This document shows positions 33,190 to 41,817 of a stretch of 41,982 nt of DNA, piece by piece. The stretch comes from Zoogloea ramigera (GTDB lineage: Bacteria > Pseudomonadota > Gammaproteobacteria > Burkholderiales > Rhodocyclaceae). The stretch covers positions 1-41,982 of the forward strand of contig NZ_BJNV01000047.1 in the NCBI RefSeq assembly GCF_006539865.1, written 5' to 3'. How positions within the stretch are numbered: position 1 is the stretch's first letter; every line of letters begins with the position of its first letter. Under the pieces are notes generated by a model. The model did not search any database and was not told where the DNA came from. It saw only the letters and a program-made list of their open reading frames with translations. A program made the translations under genes and the position numbers.

Positions 33190-33573
33190 TTATTTCATGT
33201 GGACGACGCCCTCGCAGGCGCCGGCCACGGCTTTCTTGACGAGCACTTCGATGCTCCGTTCGCGGTAGGTGATCACCCGCAGCAGCATGGGCACATTAAC
33301 CCCGGTGACGCCCTCGATGCGGCCCGGCTCGAGGAGCTTGGCGGCCGTGTTGGCGGGGGTGGCGCCGAGGATGTCGGTGAGGATCAGCACCCCGCTGCCG
33401 CTGTCCACCAGCTCGACCAGGCGCCGGGCGATGGGCAGGGCGTCGAGGGGGTCGTCCTGGCCCGAGATGCCAAGCTGCATGAGCTGGGCCGGGCGGCGGT
33501 TCATGACGTGGCTGACACACTGGACGAGCGCTTCGCCGAGGGTGCCATGGGTGATGAGGAGGACGCCGATCAT
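33190..33573 (-). CDS. PTS EIIA component, mannose/fructose family
   Basis: A 127-residue EIIA of the mannose family. The phosphorylation site is His9 in LLITHGTLGEALVQ; SGVLILTDILGATPANTAAKLL and VTGVNVPMLLRVI follow the family pattern. There is no EIIB, EIIC or EIID partner, as is usual for betaproteobacteria, where EIIA(Man)-HPr-EI forms a regulatory relay. It stands first in the EIIA-ptsH-ptsI group and starts 53 bp after the phosphoethanolamine-transferase-like gene. Confidence 0.92.
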   Translation of the reverse strand: MIGVLLITHGTLGEALVQCVSHVMNRRPAQLMQLGISGQDDPLDALPIARRLVELVDSGSGVLILTDILGATPANTAAKLLEPGRIEGVTGVNVPMLLRVITYRERSIEVLVKKAVAGACEGVVHMK

Positions 33574-33626
33574 GTAGGGATTCTATCCCAAGGGGCGGGG
33601 CCGGCAAGCCGCTGTCGTGATCGGGG

Positions 33627-35246
33627 TCAGGGTGGCAGATCGCCACAGCGCAGCGGCCCGGCCGGCAGGCCGGCGGTCACGGCGCCCCAGGTCATCGGCT
33701 CGGTGGCCGGGGTGAGGCGGCCAGGGGCGCCGAGCAGGGCGAGCCAGGCGCGGGCGAGGTCGTGGTGGGTGATCAGCGCGGTGCCTTGCAGCGCCTCGAG
33801 CCGGTGCTGGCGCCCTGATTGCGCGAAGGCCCGGTTCCACAGCACGAGGGCGGGCACCAGGGTGTCCGGCCGGCTGTTGACCGGGCCGGCGTGGAAACGC
33901 TTGCCGTTGTGGTCGGAGGGGAGGTTCTCGCCGTGGTCGCTGGTGAACACCAGGTAGGCCGGCGTGGGCAGCCCGTCGAGCATCCGCGCGGCGCGGGCCA
34001 GCACCTGGGCGCCGTATTCGGCGGCGCGCTGGTAGCGGAGCTCTTCGAGTTCGCTGGGCGAGGCCGGCGCCGGCTCGGGCTCGAAGAGCCCGCTCGGGTA
34101 GCGGTCTTCGTAGAAGAAATGCTGGCCATACAGATGCAGCACGATGGCCAGGCTGGGGCTGCCTTCTTCGCGCCGGATGAAGTTTTCCACGGCTTCGGTG
34201 GCCACTTCGTCGTAGCTGTTGGTCTCGGTGGACGAGATCTTCTGGACGAGGTCGTGGCCTGCCTCGGGCATGACCCAGATCTCGTGGTTGTTGATATAGG
34301 CCGTCTTGGCGCCGCCGGCCCGGGCCAGCGCCAGCAGGCTGGGGCGGTGGGTGTCGGAGGGAGGCGCCTCGGCGGGGGCCGCGGTGAGGAGCTTGGGCAC
34401 CGCGATGAAGGTGCCGTTGCCGCCGGCGCAGGCGTCCGGCAGGCGGACGCCGAGCCCGTCGTCCAGGCGCCGCTGGAGCTCCGCCGACCCCGGGCCGCGG
34501 CCCGGCTTGAGCAGCGCATCGGCACGCAGCGATTCGCCGATGATGAGGACGGCGACGCCCGCTTCGGTGCGGAAGGCCGGCGCGACGCCCAGGGCCGACC
34601 GGACCGGCTGTGCGTCGCGCGCCTGGGCGCCGGGCATCACGAGCTGGTTGAGGCTGGCCTTCATCATCTCGAGGTGGGACAGCCAGGGCACCGAGACCCG
34701 CGCCTCGGGGCCGGCGAGGCGGGCGAAGCCGTGGAGGCCCGCGGCGTCCAGCACCGCGGCGGAGGCCGGCAGCAGCAGGACCAGGAACAGCAGCCCCGAG
34801 CGCCCATCGGCTTCCCAGCGCTGCCGATGGGCGAGGCGCGCAGCCACGGCGCTCAGCAACAGCGTCGCGCCGGCCGTGAGCGCGAAGCCCGGCGCCCGCA
34901 GCACCACCTCGAGGGCGGTCCGGACTTCCTTGTAGGCGCCTGCGGTGACAGATTCCAGGCTGGCGATCGACGGCCCCATGCCGGTGCTGGCGACCGCGCC
35001 GACCCAGGCCAGGGTCAGGGGCAGCAGCAGGAGCTGGGCGTAGGCAAATGGGCGCATCCAGCGGCCCGGGGCCGATGCCATCAGCAGGGCGCAGAGCAGC
35101 GCCCACGCCGCGGTTTCCCCCGGGCGGGCGAGGCGGCCGCTGGAGATCAGCCAGATCGCCAGCGGGCACAGGGCGGCGGCGAAGAGGGCCAGGCGCGCGC
35201 GAAAGGCCTGCTGGCGGTGGGGGGCGGGTGTGCTTTTGGGGCTCAT
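33627..35246 (-). CDS. phosphoethanolamine transferase-like sulfatase-fold membrane enzyme
   Basis: A 539-residue inner-membrane enzyme of the EptA/CptA family. Hydrophobic segments lie near residues 18-36, 46-60, 68-88, 118-138 and 150-170, followed by a periplasmic alkaline-phosphatase-fold domain. Metal and catalytic positions: Glu238 in LIIGESLRADAL, Thr279 in GNGTFIAVP, His376 in YGQHFFYEDRYP, and Asp437/His438 in FTSDHGEN. Such enzymes move phosphoethanolamine from phosphatidylethanolamine to lipid A, heptose or other acceptors. The start at 35246 overlaps the stop of the PmtA-like gene (ATGA) and was preferred over 35318. The acceptor is unknown. Confidence 0.87.
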   Translation of the reverse strand: MSPKSTPAPHRQQAFRARLALFAAALCPLAIWLISSGRLARPGETAAWALLCALLMASAPGRWMRPFAYAQLLLLPLTLAWVGAVASTGMGPSIASLESVTAGAYKEVRTALEVVLRAPGFALTAGATLLLSAVAARLAHRQRWEADGRSGLLFLVLLLPASAAVLDAAGLHGFARLAGPEARVSVPWLSHLEMMKASLNQLVMPGAQARDAQPVRSALGVAPAFRTEAGVAVLIIGESLRADALLKPGRGPGSAELQRRLDDGLGVRLPDACAGGNGTFIAVPKLLTAAPAEAPPSDTHRPSLLALARAGGAKTAYINNHEIWVMPEAGHDLVQKISSTETNSYDEVATEAVENFIRREEGSPSLAIVLHLYGQHFFYEDRYPSGLFEPEPAPASPSELEELRYQRAAEYGAQVLARAARMLDGLPTPAYLVFTSDHGENLPSDHNGKRFHAGPVNSRPDTLVPALVLWNRAFAQSGRQHRLEALQGTALITHHDLARAWLALLGAPGRLTPATEPMTWGAVTAGLPAGPLRCGDLPP

Positions 35247-35812
35247 CGGTGATGGTGGGCGAGCACCCACACCGTAGCGGGCGGCAGGTTGCCCAGGACT
35301 GTCCGGCGCCGGGTCCATTGCAGCGGGTGGGCGCTGTCGACGGGGAAGGGCAGGCGTCCGAGATAGCTGTATTGAATGAAGCGGAAGGTTCGGCTGTGCC
35401 GGCTCAGGCGCAGGATCGCCTGCTCGATCTGCTTGCGGTCGCCCTGCGGGAGGGAGCGGAAGGGCAGGGAGGAGACAACCGAGATGGTGTCGAGTGGCCC
35501 CTTGAGCAGGGTGTCGAGCCGCGAGGCACAGACGGGGTGCACCGCCAGCCCGGGAAACCGATGCGCCAGGAGCTGCGCGAGGTGGGGCGAGCGCTCGACG
35601 GCCGCGAGGCTGTCGAACTGGGCACGCTGGCCGAACAGCGCCCGGGTGATGGCGCCGGTGCCTGCCCCCAGCTCGATGACGTGGCCGGGACGGGAGGACA
35701 TGACTTCATCGATGATCGCGTCGCACAGGAACCGGCTGGCGGGGGCGATGGCGCCGATCCGCCGTGGGTCGGCGAGCATCGCACGCCAGAACGGGAGGAT
35801 GGTGGGCGTCAT
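35243..35812 (-). CDS. SAM-dependent methyltransferase, phospholipid N-methyltransferase-like (PmtA type)
   Basis: A 189-residue class I methyltransferase with VIELGAGTGAITRAL as motif I and the acidic end of the next strand in SLAAVERSPHLAQLL. ISVVSSLPFRSLP is typical of the soluble PmtA-type phospholipid N-methyltransferases (COG3963), as is the N-terminal WRAMLADPRRIGAIAPAS. It could methylate phosphatidylethanolamine or a related headgroup. It is translationally coupled to a phosphoethanolamine transferase-like gene, consistent with a joint role in envelope lipid modification (inference). An AAGGAAA ribosome binding site precedes the ATG. Confidence 0.83.
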   Translation of the reverse strand: MTPTILPFWRAMLADPRRIGAIAPASRFLCDAIIDEVMSSRPGHVIELGAGTGAITRALFGQRAQFDSLAAVERSPHLAQLLAHRFPGLAVHPVCASRLDTLLKGPLDTISVVSSLPFRSLPQGDRKQIEQAILRLSRHSRTFRFIQYSYLGRLPFPVDSAHPLQWTRRRTVLGNLPPATVWVLAHHHR

Positions 35813-35870
35813 GGCGTTTCCTTGGGGGCTGCGGGCGACAGTGGCTGCATCGCCATGTTGATGGCATCCG

Positions 35871-36944
35871 TCAGTCTAGCACGCGGGCCTGGCCCACTCC
35901 TTCGCCGTACTGCAGGCGGTCGTGGAGGGCGCGGGTGACCTGGATGCGGCCGTCGGCATCCACCCGCAGGGCGTGGTCGATGCCGAAGCGGCGGGCGTAG
36001 TCGCGCCAGGCTTCGCCGCCCAGGTAAACCGGCTTGCTGGCGGCGTCCGACAGGGTGCCGGCGCCGGGGCGCGGGGTGATCAGCACGGTGACGGCCTGGG
36101 TGCCGCGGGCGGGGCGGCCGCTGCGCGGGTCGAGGAGGTGGCAGTAGCGCTCGCCGTCCATCTCGAAGAAGCGCTGGTAGTCGCCCGAGGTGCCGATCGC
36201 CTCGCCGTCGCGCAGCGGCAGGCTGGCCAGGGGGCGCGGTTCCCGCGGGTGCTGGATGCCGACCCGCCAGGGCGCCTCGCCCTTGCTGCCCAGCGCCAGC
36301 ACGTTGCCGCCGATGTTGATGAGGGCGTTGTTTACGCCGCGGGCCTTGAGGATGGCGGCGGCGCGGTCGAGCGCGTAGCCCTTGCCGTAGCCACCCAGGT
36401 CGAGCTGTACGGCGGGGTTGCGGCTGGTCACGGTGTTGCCGCTGATGCTGAGGTCGGCCATCTGCGGGCGGGTGGCGACGATGGCCGCCAGCCGCACCGG
36501 GTCGGGCCGGTGGGGCGTGAAGGTGTCGGTGTGGAAGCCCCACAGGGCGATCAGCTGGCCGAGGGTCGGGTTGAACAGCTCATCGCCGGTGGCGGCGAGC
36601 TGCTTGGCGTCGGCGAGCATCGCGGCGAGCTCGGGCGAGACCGGGATGCCCTGCCTGCCGGCGGCGATGGCGTCGTTGAGGGCGGTGAGCTCGGACGGCT
36701 CCCAGGCGTGGTAAGCCCGGTGCAGGCGGTCGAACTCGCGCAGCACCTCGGCCATCGCGCTCTCGGCCTTGGCGTCGGAGGCGTCCCAGGTGAGCAGCTC
36801 GACCCGGGTGCCGAACACGTAGGACTCCTGCTGGTGCAGGCGCTCGCGGGCGCAGCCGGCGAGCAGCAGCGTGGCAAGGGCAATCAGGGCCAGGAGCCGG
36901 GCGCCGGCAGCCCGCAGGCCGCCGGCCGGGTGGGTCAGGCGCAC
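35871..36944 (-). CDS. apbE: FAD:protein FMN transferase, lipoprotein
   Basis: A 357-residue ApbE: attaches FMN covalently to target proteins of respiratory complexes such as Nqr or Rnf. A lipoprotein signal, LLALIALATLLLAGC, gives Cys31 as the lipidated residue. Conserved blocks: QLDLGGYGKGYALDRAA, NALINIGGNVLALG, AIGTSGDYQRFFE and HLLDPRSGRPARG. The start is taken as GTG at 36944, with GGAAG 4 nt upstream; it overlaps the gshB end by 10 nt. An upstream ATG at 37094 is in frame but would add 50 residues inside gshB with no signal character. No FMN-acceptor protein gene is seen nearby. Confidence 0.9.
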   Translation of the reverse strand: MRLTHPAGGLRAAGARLLALIALATLLLAGCARERLHQQESYVFGTRVELLTWDASDAKAESAMAEVLREFDRLHRAYHAWEPSELTALNDAIAAGRQGIPVSPELAAMLADAKQLAATGDELFNPTLGQLIALWGFHTDTFTPHRPDPVRLAAIVATRPQMADLSISGNTVTSRNPAVQLDLGGYGKGYALDRAAAILKARGVNNALINIGGNVLALGSKGEAPWRVGIQHPREPRPLASLPLRDGEAIGTSGDYQRFFEMDGERYCHLLDPRSGRPARGTQAVTVLITPRPGAGTLSDAASKPVYLGGEAWRDYARRFGIDHALRVDADGRIQVTRALHDRLQYGEGVGQARVLD

Positions 36945-37876
36945 ACATCTTCCAGGGTGTCGATGACCGCGCCGGGTACGTCGAAGCCGGTCTGGTCGGT
37001 GATCTCGACCATGCAGGTGGGGCTGGTGACGTTGATCTCGGTGAGCCGCTCGCCGATCAGGTCGAGGCCGACGATGAGCAGCCCGCGCTGCCACAGGATA
37101 GGTGCCAGGTGTTCGGCGATCGCCCGCTCGCCGTCGGTGAGCGGCATCGCCACGCCGCGGCCGCCGGCGGCGAGGTTGCCGCGGGTCTCACCGGCCATCG
37201 GGATGCGCGCCAGCGAGTAGGGGATGACCTGCCCGCCGATGATCAGCACCCGCTTGTCGCCAGCGCTGATCGCCGGCAGGTAGGCCTGGGCCATGATGGT
37301 CCGGGTCTCGTCCTGGGTGAGGGTCTCGATGATGACGTTGCGGTTGGGGTCGTCGGCCCGCACCCGGAAGATCTGGCTGCCGCCCATGCCGTCGAGGGGC
37401 TTCAGGATGGTGTCGCCGTGGGCGTCGATGAAGGCGTTGATGTCGGCCGCCAGGCAGGCCACGCGGGTGGGCGGGGCGAACTGCGGGAACTCGGTGATGG
37501 CGAGCTTCTCGGAGTGGTCGCGGATGCCCACCGGGTGGTTGAAGATGCGCGCGCCGGCCTGCATGGCGCGCTCCAGCAGCCAGGTGGCGGTGACGTACTC
37601 GAAGTCGAAGGGTGGGTCCTGGCGCATCAGCACCGCGTCGAAGGCGGTGAGGGGCAGGGTCTGCTCGGGGCCGGGGATGTACCAGGCGTGGTCGAAGTCG
37701 GAGATCGACAGCGCGTGGCAGCGCGCCGACACGGTGCCGGCCTCCCAGATCAGCGCCTCGCGCTGGATCGCGAAGATCTCGTGGCCGCGGCGGGCGGCGG
37801 CCCGCATCATGGCGATGCTCGAATCCTTGTAGGCCTTGAGCTTGTCGAGGGGGTCGAGGATGAAGGCGAATTTCAT
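36935..37876 (-). CDS. gshB: glutathione synthetase
   Basis: Joins gamma-glutamylcysteine and glycine with ATP. A 313-residue ATP-grasp enzyme, MKFAFILDPLDKLKAYKDSS at the start, LMRQDPPFDFEYV in the N-terminal domain, the flexible loop LKPLDGMGGSQIFRV, and the metal-binding INVTSPTCMVEI at the end. The ATG at 37876 lies 14 bp after gshA. The gene overlaps apbE by 10 nt, so gshA-gshB-apbE form one operon. Confidence 0.96.
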   Translation of the reverse strand: MKFAFILDPLDKLKAYKDSSIAMMRAAARRGHEIFAIQREALIWEAGTVSARCHALSISDFDHAWYIPGPEQTLPLTAFDAVLMRQDPPFDFEYVTATWLLERAMQAGARIFNHPVGIRDHSEKLAITEFPQFAPPTRVACLAADINAFIDAHGDTILKPLDGMGGSQIFRVRADDPNRNVIIETLTQDETRTIMAQAYLPAISAGDKRVLIIGGQVIPYSLARIPMAGETRGNLAAGGRGVAMPLTDGERAIAEHLAPILWQRGLLIVGLDLIGERLTEINVTSPTCMVEITDQTGFDVPGAVIDTLEDVCA

Positions 37877-37890
37877 CGCGGTCTCCCGGC

Positions 37891-39183
37891 TCAGGCCTCG
37901 ACGGCCACGGCCGGCGCGGTCTCTTCGATCTCGACCGAGGCGGCCAGCAGGGCCAGGCGGGCCACCACGCCGTAGGCGTAGAAGCGGTTGGGGGCGGCGT
38001 CGGGCTCCTGGTTGCAGTCGGGCAGGCTGCACGGGGCCTCGAAGGCCAGCGGCTCGAAGTGCATGCCCGGGGCGTTGAGGTTCTCGTCGCGGCCGCGCTG
38101 GGTGTGCACCCGGTAGAAGCCGCCCACCACGTAGTGGTCCATCATGTACACCACCGGCTCGGCGACCGCGCCGTTGAGGGTCTCGAAGGTGTGCACGCCC
38201 TCCTGGATGATCACGTCGTGCACCTCGAGGCCCTCCTTGACCACGCTCATCTTGTTGCGCTGCTTGCGGTTGAGGCCGATCAGCTCGGCGGCGTCCTTGA
38301 CCGTCATGACGCCCATGCCGTAGGTGCCGGCGTCGGCCTTGACGACCACGAAGGGCTCGTCGCTCACGCCGTATTCCTTGTACTTGGCGCGGATGCCGTC
38401 GAGCATCGTGGCGACCTTGTCGGCCAGCTCCTGCTCGCCGGTGCGGGCGTGGAAGTCGAGGCCGCTGCAGGTGTCGAAGGCCGGGTTGATGCGCCACGGG
38501 TCGATGCCGATCTCGGCGCAGAAGTCTTTGGTTACGCGGTCGTAGGCGGCGGCGTGGATGGACTTGCGGCGGGCGTGCCAGCCGGCGTGCACCGGCGGGA
38601 TCACCCACTGGTCGTGGAGGTCGTTCAGCAGCGCCGGGATGCCGGCCGACAGGTCGTTGTTGAGCAGCACCGCGCAGGGGTCGAAGCCTTCGACGCCGAG
38701 GCGGCCGCCGTGGCGCACCAGCGGCTCGAGGGTGAGGCTGCTGCCGTTGGGCAGCTCGACCACGGTGGGCGCGGTGATGTCGGGCAGCAGGCTGCCGAGG
38801 CGCACCTCGAGGCCGGTGAAGCGCAGGATGGACACCAGCTTGGCCACGTTCTGCAGGTAGAACTGGTTGCGGGTGTGGTTCTCGGGCACCAGCAGGATGG
38901 AGCGGGCGCCCACGCAGATGCGCTCGACGGCGGCTTGGGCGGCCTGCACGCAGAGGGGCAGGAAGGCGTCGTTGAGGTTGTTGAAGCCGCCGGGGAAGAG
39001 GTTCAGGTCGACCGGGGCGAGCTTGAAGCCGGAGTTGCGCAGGTCCGTCGAGCCGTAGAAGGGCGGCATGTGCTCCTGCCACTGGCTGCGCATCCACCGC
39101 TCGATGGCAGTGGCGTTGTCGAGGAAGTGTTTTTCGAGCTCCAGCAGGGGGCCGGTGAGCGCGGTGGTGAGATGGGGGACCAT
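37891..39183 (-). CDS. gshA: glutamate-cysteine ligase
   Basis: Makes gamma-glutamylcysteine, the first step of glutathione synthesis. The 430-residue protein matches the TIGR02049 branch of proteobacterial GshA, unlike the E. coli enzyme: FYGSTDLRNSGFKLAPVDLNLFPGGFNN near the N-terminus, VVVKADAGTYGMGVMTV in the middle and VYMMDHYVVGGFYRVHTQR further on. The start has GAGG 7 nt upstream. It is followed by gshB after 14 bp. The 164 bp before it hold no recognisable gene or strong hairpin. Confidence 0.95.
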   Translation of the reverse strand: MVPHLTTALTGPLLELEKHFLDNATAIERWMRSQWQEHMPPFYGSTDLRNSGFKLAPVDLNLFPGGFNNLNDAFLPLCVQAAQAAVERICVGARSILLVPENHTRNQFYLQNVAKLVSILRFTGLEVRLGSLLPDITAPTVVELPNGSSLTLEPLVRHGGRLGVEGFDPCAVLLNNDLSAGIPALLNDLHDQWVIPPVHAGWHARRKSIHAAAYDRVTKDFCAEIGIDPWRINPAFDTCSGLDFHARTGEQELADKVATMLDGIRAKYKEYGVSDEPFVVVKADAGTYGMGVMTVKDAAELIGLNRKQRNKMSVVKEGLEVHDVIIQEGVHTFETLNGAVAEPVVYMMDHYVVGGFYRVHTQRGRDENLNAPGMHFEPLAFEAPCSLPDCNQEPDAAPNRFYAYGVVARLALLAASVEIEETAPAVAVEA

Positions 39184-39347
39184 GGAAACCTCGCGGACTG
39201 TTCTCAGGTGGGCTGGGCGTCAGGTGATCGACGCCGGCAGGGCGGGTCGTGGACCTGCGCGGCCCGTGTTTGTTCGTTTGATCTTACACCATCCGTCCGG
39301 CACGCCTCGTTGTGGTGCGCCCTGACGGCCGCTTCGGGAAGGGTGGC

Positions 39348-40589
39348 TCAGGCCGGCTCGGGCAGGAACTGGCGGAAGCTGTCGGGCAGCGGGGCGTTGG
39401 CGAGGCTGCGCTGGCTGAAGATGTAGCGGCCGTCGCAGATGAAGCCCAGGTCGCCCCAGTCGACGGCGTTGAGGGCCTCGCACAGGGCGGGGAGGTCGAC
39501 ATCCGGGCGGTGGGGGAAGACCCCCAGCACGGCCCCGTCGAAGTTGTTGCAGGGGTGGAGGAAGAAGGGCTTCGGCTGGCGCGTCTTGCTGTTTACATAG
39601 ATGCGCGGCGCGCTGCTGCGCGGCAGGCCGCGGCCCCAGTGCCACCAGTTGGTCTCGTCGAACGGGCGGATGCGGCGGGCGATCAGGCGGTCGTGGTGGG
39701 GCAGCAGCGCGGCGGGCGGGGGCTCGCCGGGCTCGCACCAGATCATGCGGCGGGTGAGGCCGCTGCGCACGGTGGACGAGGTGACGAAGTCGAGGTTGCC
39801 CGCCGCCTCGCTGGCGTAGATCTCGTCGGCGCCGGACACCGCGCCCACCCGCACGCTCGCCAGCGCCTGCAGGTTGAGCGTGTAGTCGTGGTGGGAGAAG
39901 CGCAGCTGGCCGGCGCACTCGGAGAAGCGACGGTACTGCCAGGGCGGGTATTCGAGGGCGTGGGCCAGCTTGTCGGACTGGCTGATGTGGGCCCAGGCGG
40001 TGTTGTGGCTGAGGTTGCCGAGCTCGTAGCGCCAGATCAGGCAGTTGGGCAGCGCGTCGGTGAACACCCGGGCGTCGCCCAGCTCGATGGCGTGGGTGAT
40101 GGTGCCCTGGGCGTGCAGCCAGCGGTTCATGCGGCGGGCGCTGGTGGCCTTCAGGAAATCCCGCGGGGTGATGAAGATCAGCTCGCCGCCCGGCGCCAGG
40201 TGGCGCACGCACTTCTCGATGAAGAACAGGTAGAGGTTGCTGCGCTCGTCGAAGCCGTCCTGGCGCAGCAGCTTGCGGGTGGCCGCGCCGATGTCCCGGT
40301 AGCGCACGTAGGGCGGGTTGCCGATCACGGTGTCGAACTTCTCGCCCTCCGGGTAGGCGAAGAAGTCGATGTTGAGCGCCCCGGGCGGGCACTGGCGGGG
40401 GTCGAGCTCGATGCCCACCGCGTGGTGCAGGTGCTTGAGGAAGGCGCCGTCGCCGCAGGAGGGCTCCAGCACCCGGCCGGTGTTGTGGCGCAGGCGCAAC
40501 ATGCAGCGCACGACGGATTCCGGGGTGAACACCTGGCCGAGGGATTCCAGGGCCGGCGGAGCGGGGGGCGGGGTGAGGGAGGACGGCAT
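39348..40589 (-). CDS. orphan adenine-N6 DNA methyltransferase (Eco57I/TaqI-like)
   Basis: A 413-residue class I methyltransferase: QVFTPESVVRCML opening, motif I VLEPSCGDGAFL (residues 40-51), and motif IV NPPYVRY (91-97), the signature of adenine-N6 DNA methylases of the Eco57I/TaqI kind. FFIEKCVRHLAPGGELIFITPRDFL follows the fold. The C-terminal half (about residue 200 onward) resembles a target-recognition domain. No restriction endonuclease or specificity subunit gene is adjacent, so it may be an orphan regulator or housekeeping methylase; methylation of a non-DNA substrate is not excluded. The ATG at 40589 has no clear ribosome binding site; 40658 is an in-frame alternative. Confidence 0.82.
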   Translation of the reverse strand: MPSSLTPPPAPPALESLGQVFTPESVVRCMLRLRHNTGRVLEPSCGDGAFLKHLHHAVGIELDPRQCPPGALNIDFFAYPEGEKFDTVIGNPPYVRYRDIGAATRKLLRQDGFDERSNLYLFFIEKCVRHLAPGGELIFITPRDFLKATSARRMNRWLHAQGTITHAIELGDARVFTDALPNCLIWRYELGNLSHNTAWAHISQSDKLAHALEYPPWQYRRFSECAGQLRFSHHDYTLNLQALASVRVGAVSGADEIYASEAAGNLDFVTSSTVRSGLTRRMIWCEPGEPPPAALLPHHDRLIARRIRPFDETNWWHWGRGLPRSSAPRIYVNSKTRQPKPFFLHPCNNFDGAVLGVFPHRPDVDLPALCEALNAVDWGDLGFICDGRYIFSQRSLANAPLPDSFRQFLPEPA

Positions 40590-40668
40590 CGGCTTCGGGG
40601 CAGGGCAGGGGCCCGGCCATTGTGCCGGAAGCGGGCGAGACCGGCCAGCCGCGCCCAAGCTGAGCAGC

Positions 40669-40760
40669 TTTCGTGGGAATGCTTTGCCAATAATTTAACG
40701 CCACGAAAAATAAATCCGGCGGCATGTGGTTGTACGCCGGATGCGTCTGTACTATCCGGC
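40669..40760 (+). promoter_or_regulatory. cluster of inverted repeats with mutually exclusive hairpins
   Basis: TTTCGTGG (40669-40676) and CCACGAAA (40701-40708) flank an AT-rich 24-bp centre. Then CCGGCG (40716-40721) can pair with CGCCGG (40735-40740), or GCCGGAT (40736-40742) with ATCCGGC (40754-40760); the two stems share bases and exclude each other. TTTGTT follows the second. This layout, 88 bp before a plus-strand start codon, is like an attenuator. Confidence 0.5.
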
Positions 40761-40847
40761 TTTGTTAAAAAGTTGTTCGAGGCTGCGCCCACCGCCCACC
40801 CTGGGCTGGCGCGGGTTTCCGGCGACCGAAACTTCCGAAAGTGCAGC

Positions 40848-41744
40848 ATGAATGAGCTTCCCGACCGGGTTTTCCCACTCCCTTTCATCTGGCGCGGCAA
40901 GCGCCTGTTCTCCGTCCGCCTGCGTGTGGCCGTGCGCGAGGCGGCGCTGCCCGAGGTGTTGACCGGACAGGCCGCCCAGGCCCTCACCGAGCTGCCGGTG
41001 CCGCCCGGGGCCGACGGCCTCTTGCTGCGCTGCGTCGTCGATCCCGGCTGGCGCACCCACACCCTGCGCGACAACAGCGTGGCCTTCGTGCTGAGCCGCG
41101 ACGTGTGGCATTACCTGGCCTGGACCGGGCGCTATGAGGACTTCCTGGAGGGCCGCTATTCGGCCAAGACCCGCGAGTCCTACGCCCGCGACGAGGCCCG
41201 CTTCCTCGAGCACAGCGGGCAGGCCCTCGACCTGCGCGAATACCGTGAGCCGGGGCAGGTGGGCGAGTTCATCAGCCACCTCGCGCAGCTGCGCGGCCGC
41301 GGCGCGCTCTTCGGCAGGCCGGTCGAGGCGGCCGAGCTGCTGGCGGCGGCCCAGCGCGGCCAGCTGCGCGCCTTTCTGCTGTTTGCCCACGGCGAGCCGG
41401 TGGCCGGCCTGTGCCTCACGGCGGTGGGCGAGGTGCTGCACTACCTGTGCTCGGCCGAGCGCGACGACTTCCGCCCGTGGTCGGCGGGCACCGTGCTGCA
41501 CCTGCAGGCGATTCGCCGGGTGTTCGGCGAGCCGGGCTTCCATTACATGGATTTCCGCCCCGGCGAGTGCGAGGTGAAGCGCCAGTTCGCCAACGGCGCC
41601 CTGCGCGGGGCGGCGGTGCTGAGCCTGCGCCGCACCCTGCGCAACCGCCTGCTGCTGCGCCTTTACGGTTTTTTGCAGGGCAGCGCCCGCAGCCCCGGCG
41701 CCCAGCCGGCGGCGCCGGACGAGGTGCGCGAACTGCTTATCTGA
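40848..41744 (+). CDS. GNAT-family acetyltransferase, BioF2/CelD-like
   Basis: A 298-residue protein whose second half, ESYARDEARFLEHSG, AAQRGQLRAFLLFAHGEPVAGLCLTAVGEVLHYLCSAERDDFRPWSAGTVLHLQAIRRVFGEPGFHYMDFRPGE, fits the BioF2-like GNAT domain (Acetyltransf_6, CelD-type) used in polysaccharide-related loci. The first half is less conserved. The acceptor is unknown; acetylation of an exopolysaccharide precursor is a guess from family habit. The ATG at 40848 was chosen because the frame upstream runs through clearly structured non-coding DNA; no strong ribosome binding site is seen. Confidence 0.78.
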   Translation: MNELPDRVFPLPFIWRGKRLFSVRLRVAVREAALPEVLTGQAAQALTELPVPPGADGLLLRCVVDPGWRTHTLRDNSVAFVLSRDVWHYLAWTGRYEDFLEGRYSAKTRESYARDEARFLEHSGQALDLREYREPGQVGEFISHLAQLRGRGALFGRPVEAAELLAAAQRGQLRAFLLFAHGEPVAGLCLTAVGEVLHYLCSAERDDFRPWSAGTVLHLQAIRRVFGEPGFHYMDFRPGECEVKRQFANGALRGAAVLSLRRTLRNRLLLRLYGFLQGSARSPGAQPAAPDEVRELLI

Positions 41745-41766
41745 GTGCGCTCCATCGGGGCGGGCG

Positions 41767-41795
41767 GCGGGGGTGTCAGCGTGCGGCGCCCCCGC
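41767..41795. terminator. GC-rich hairpin after the GNAT gene
   Basis: GCGGGGG (41767-41773) and CCCCCGC (41789-41795) form a 7-bp stem with a 15-nt loop, 22 bp after the GNAT stop codon. No T-tract follows on either strand, so termination would be Rho-assisted at best. Confidence 0.35.
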
Positions 41796-41817
41796 TGCCC
41801 CCCACCCCGGTGAGGCC

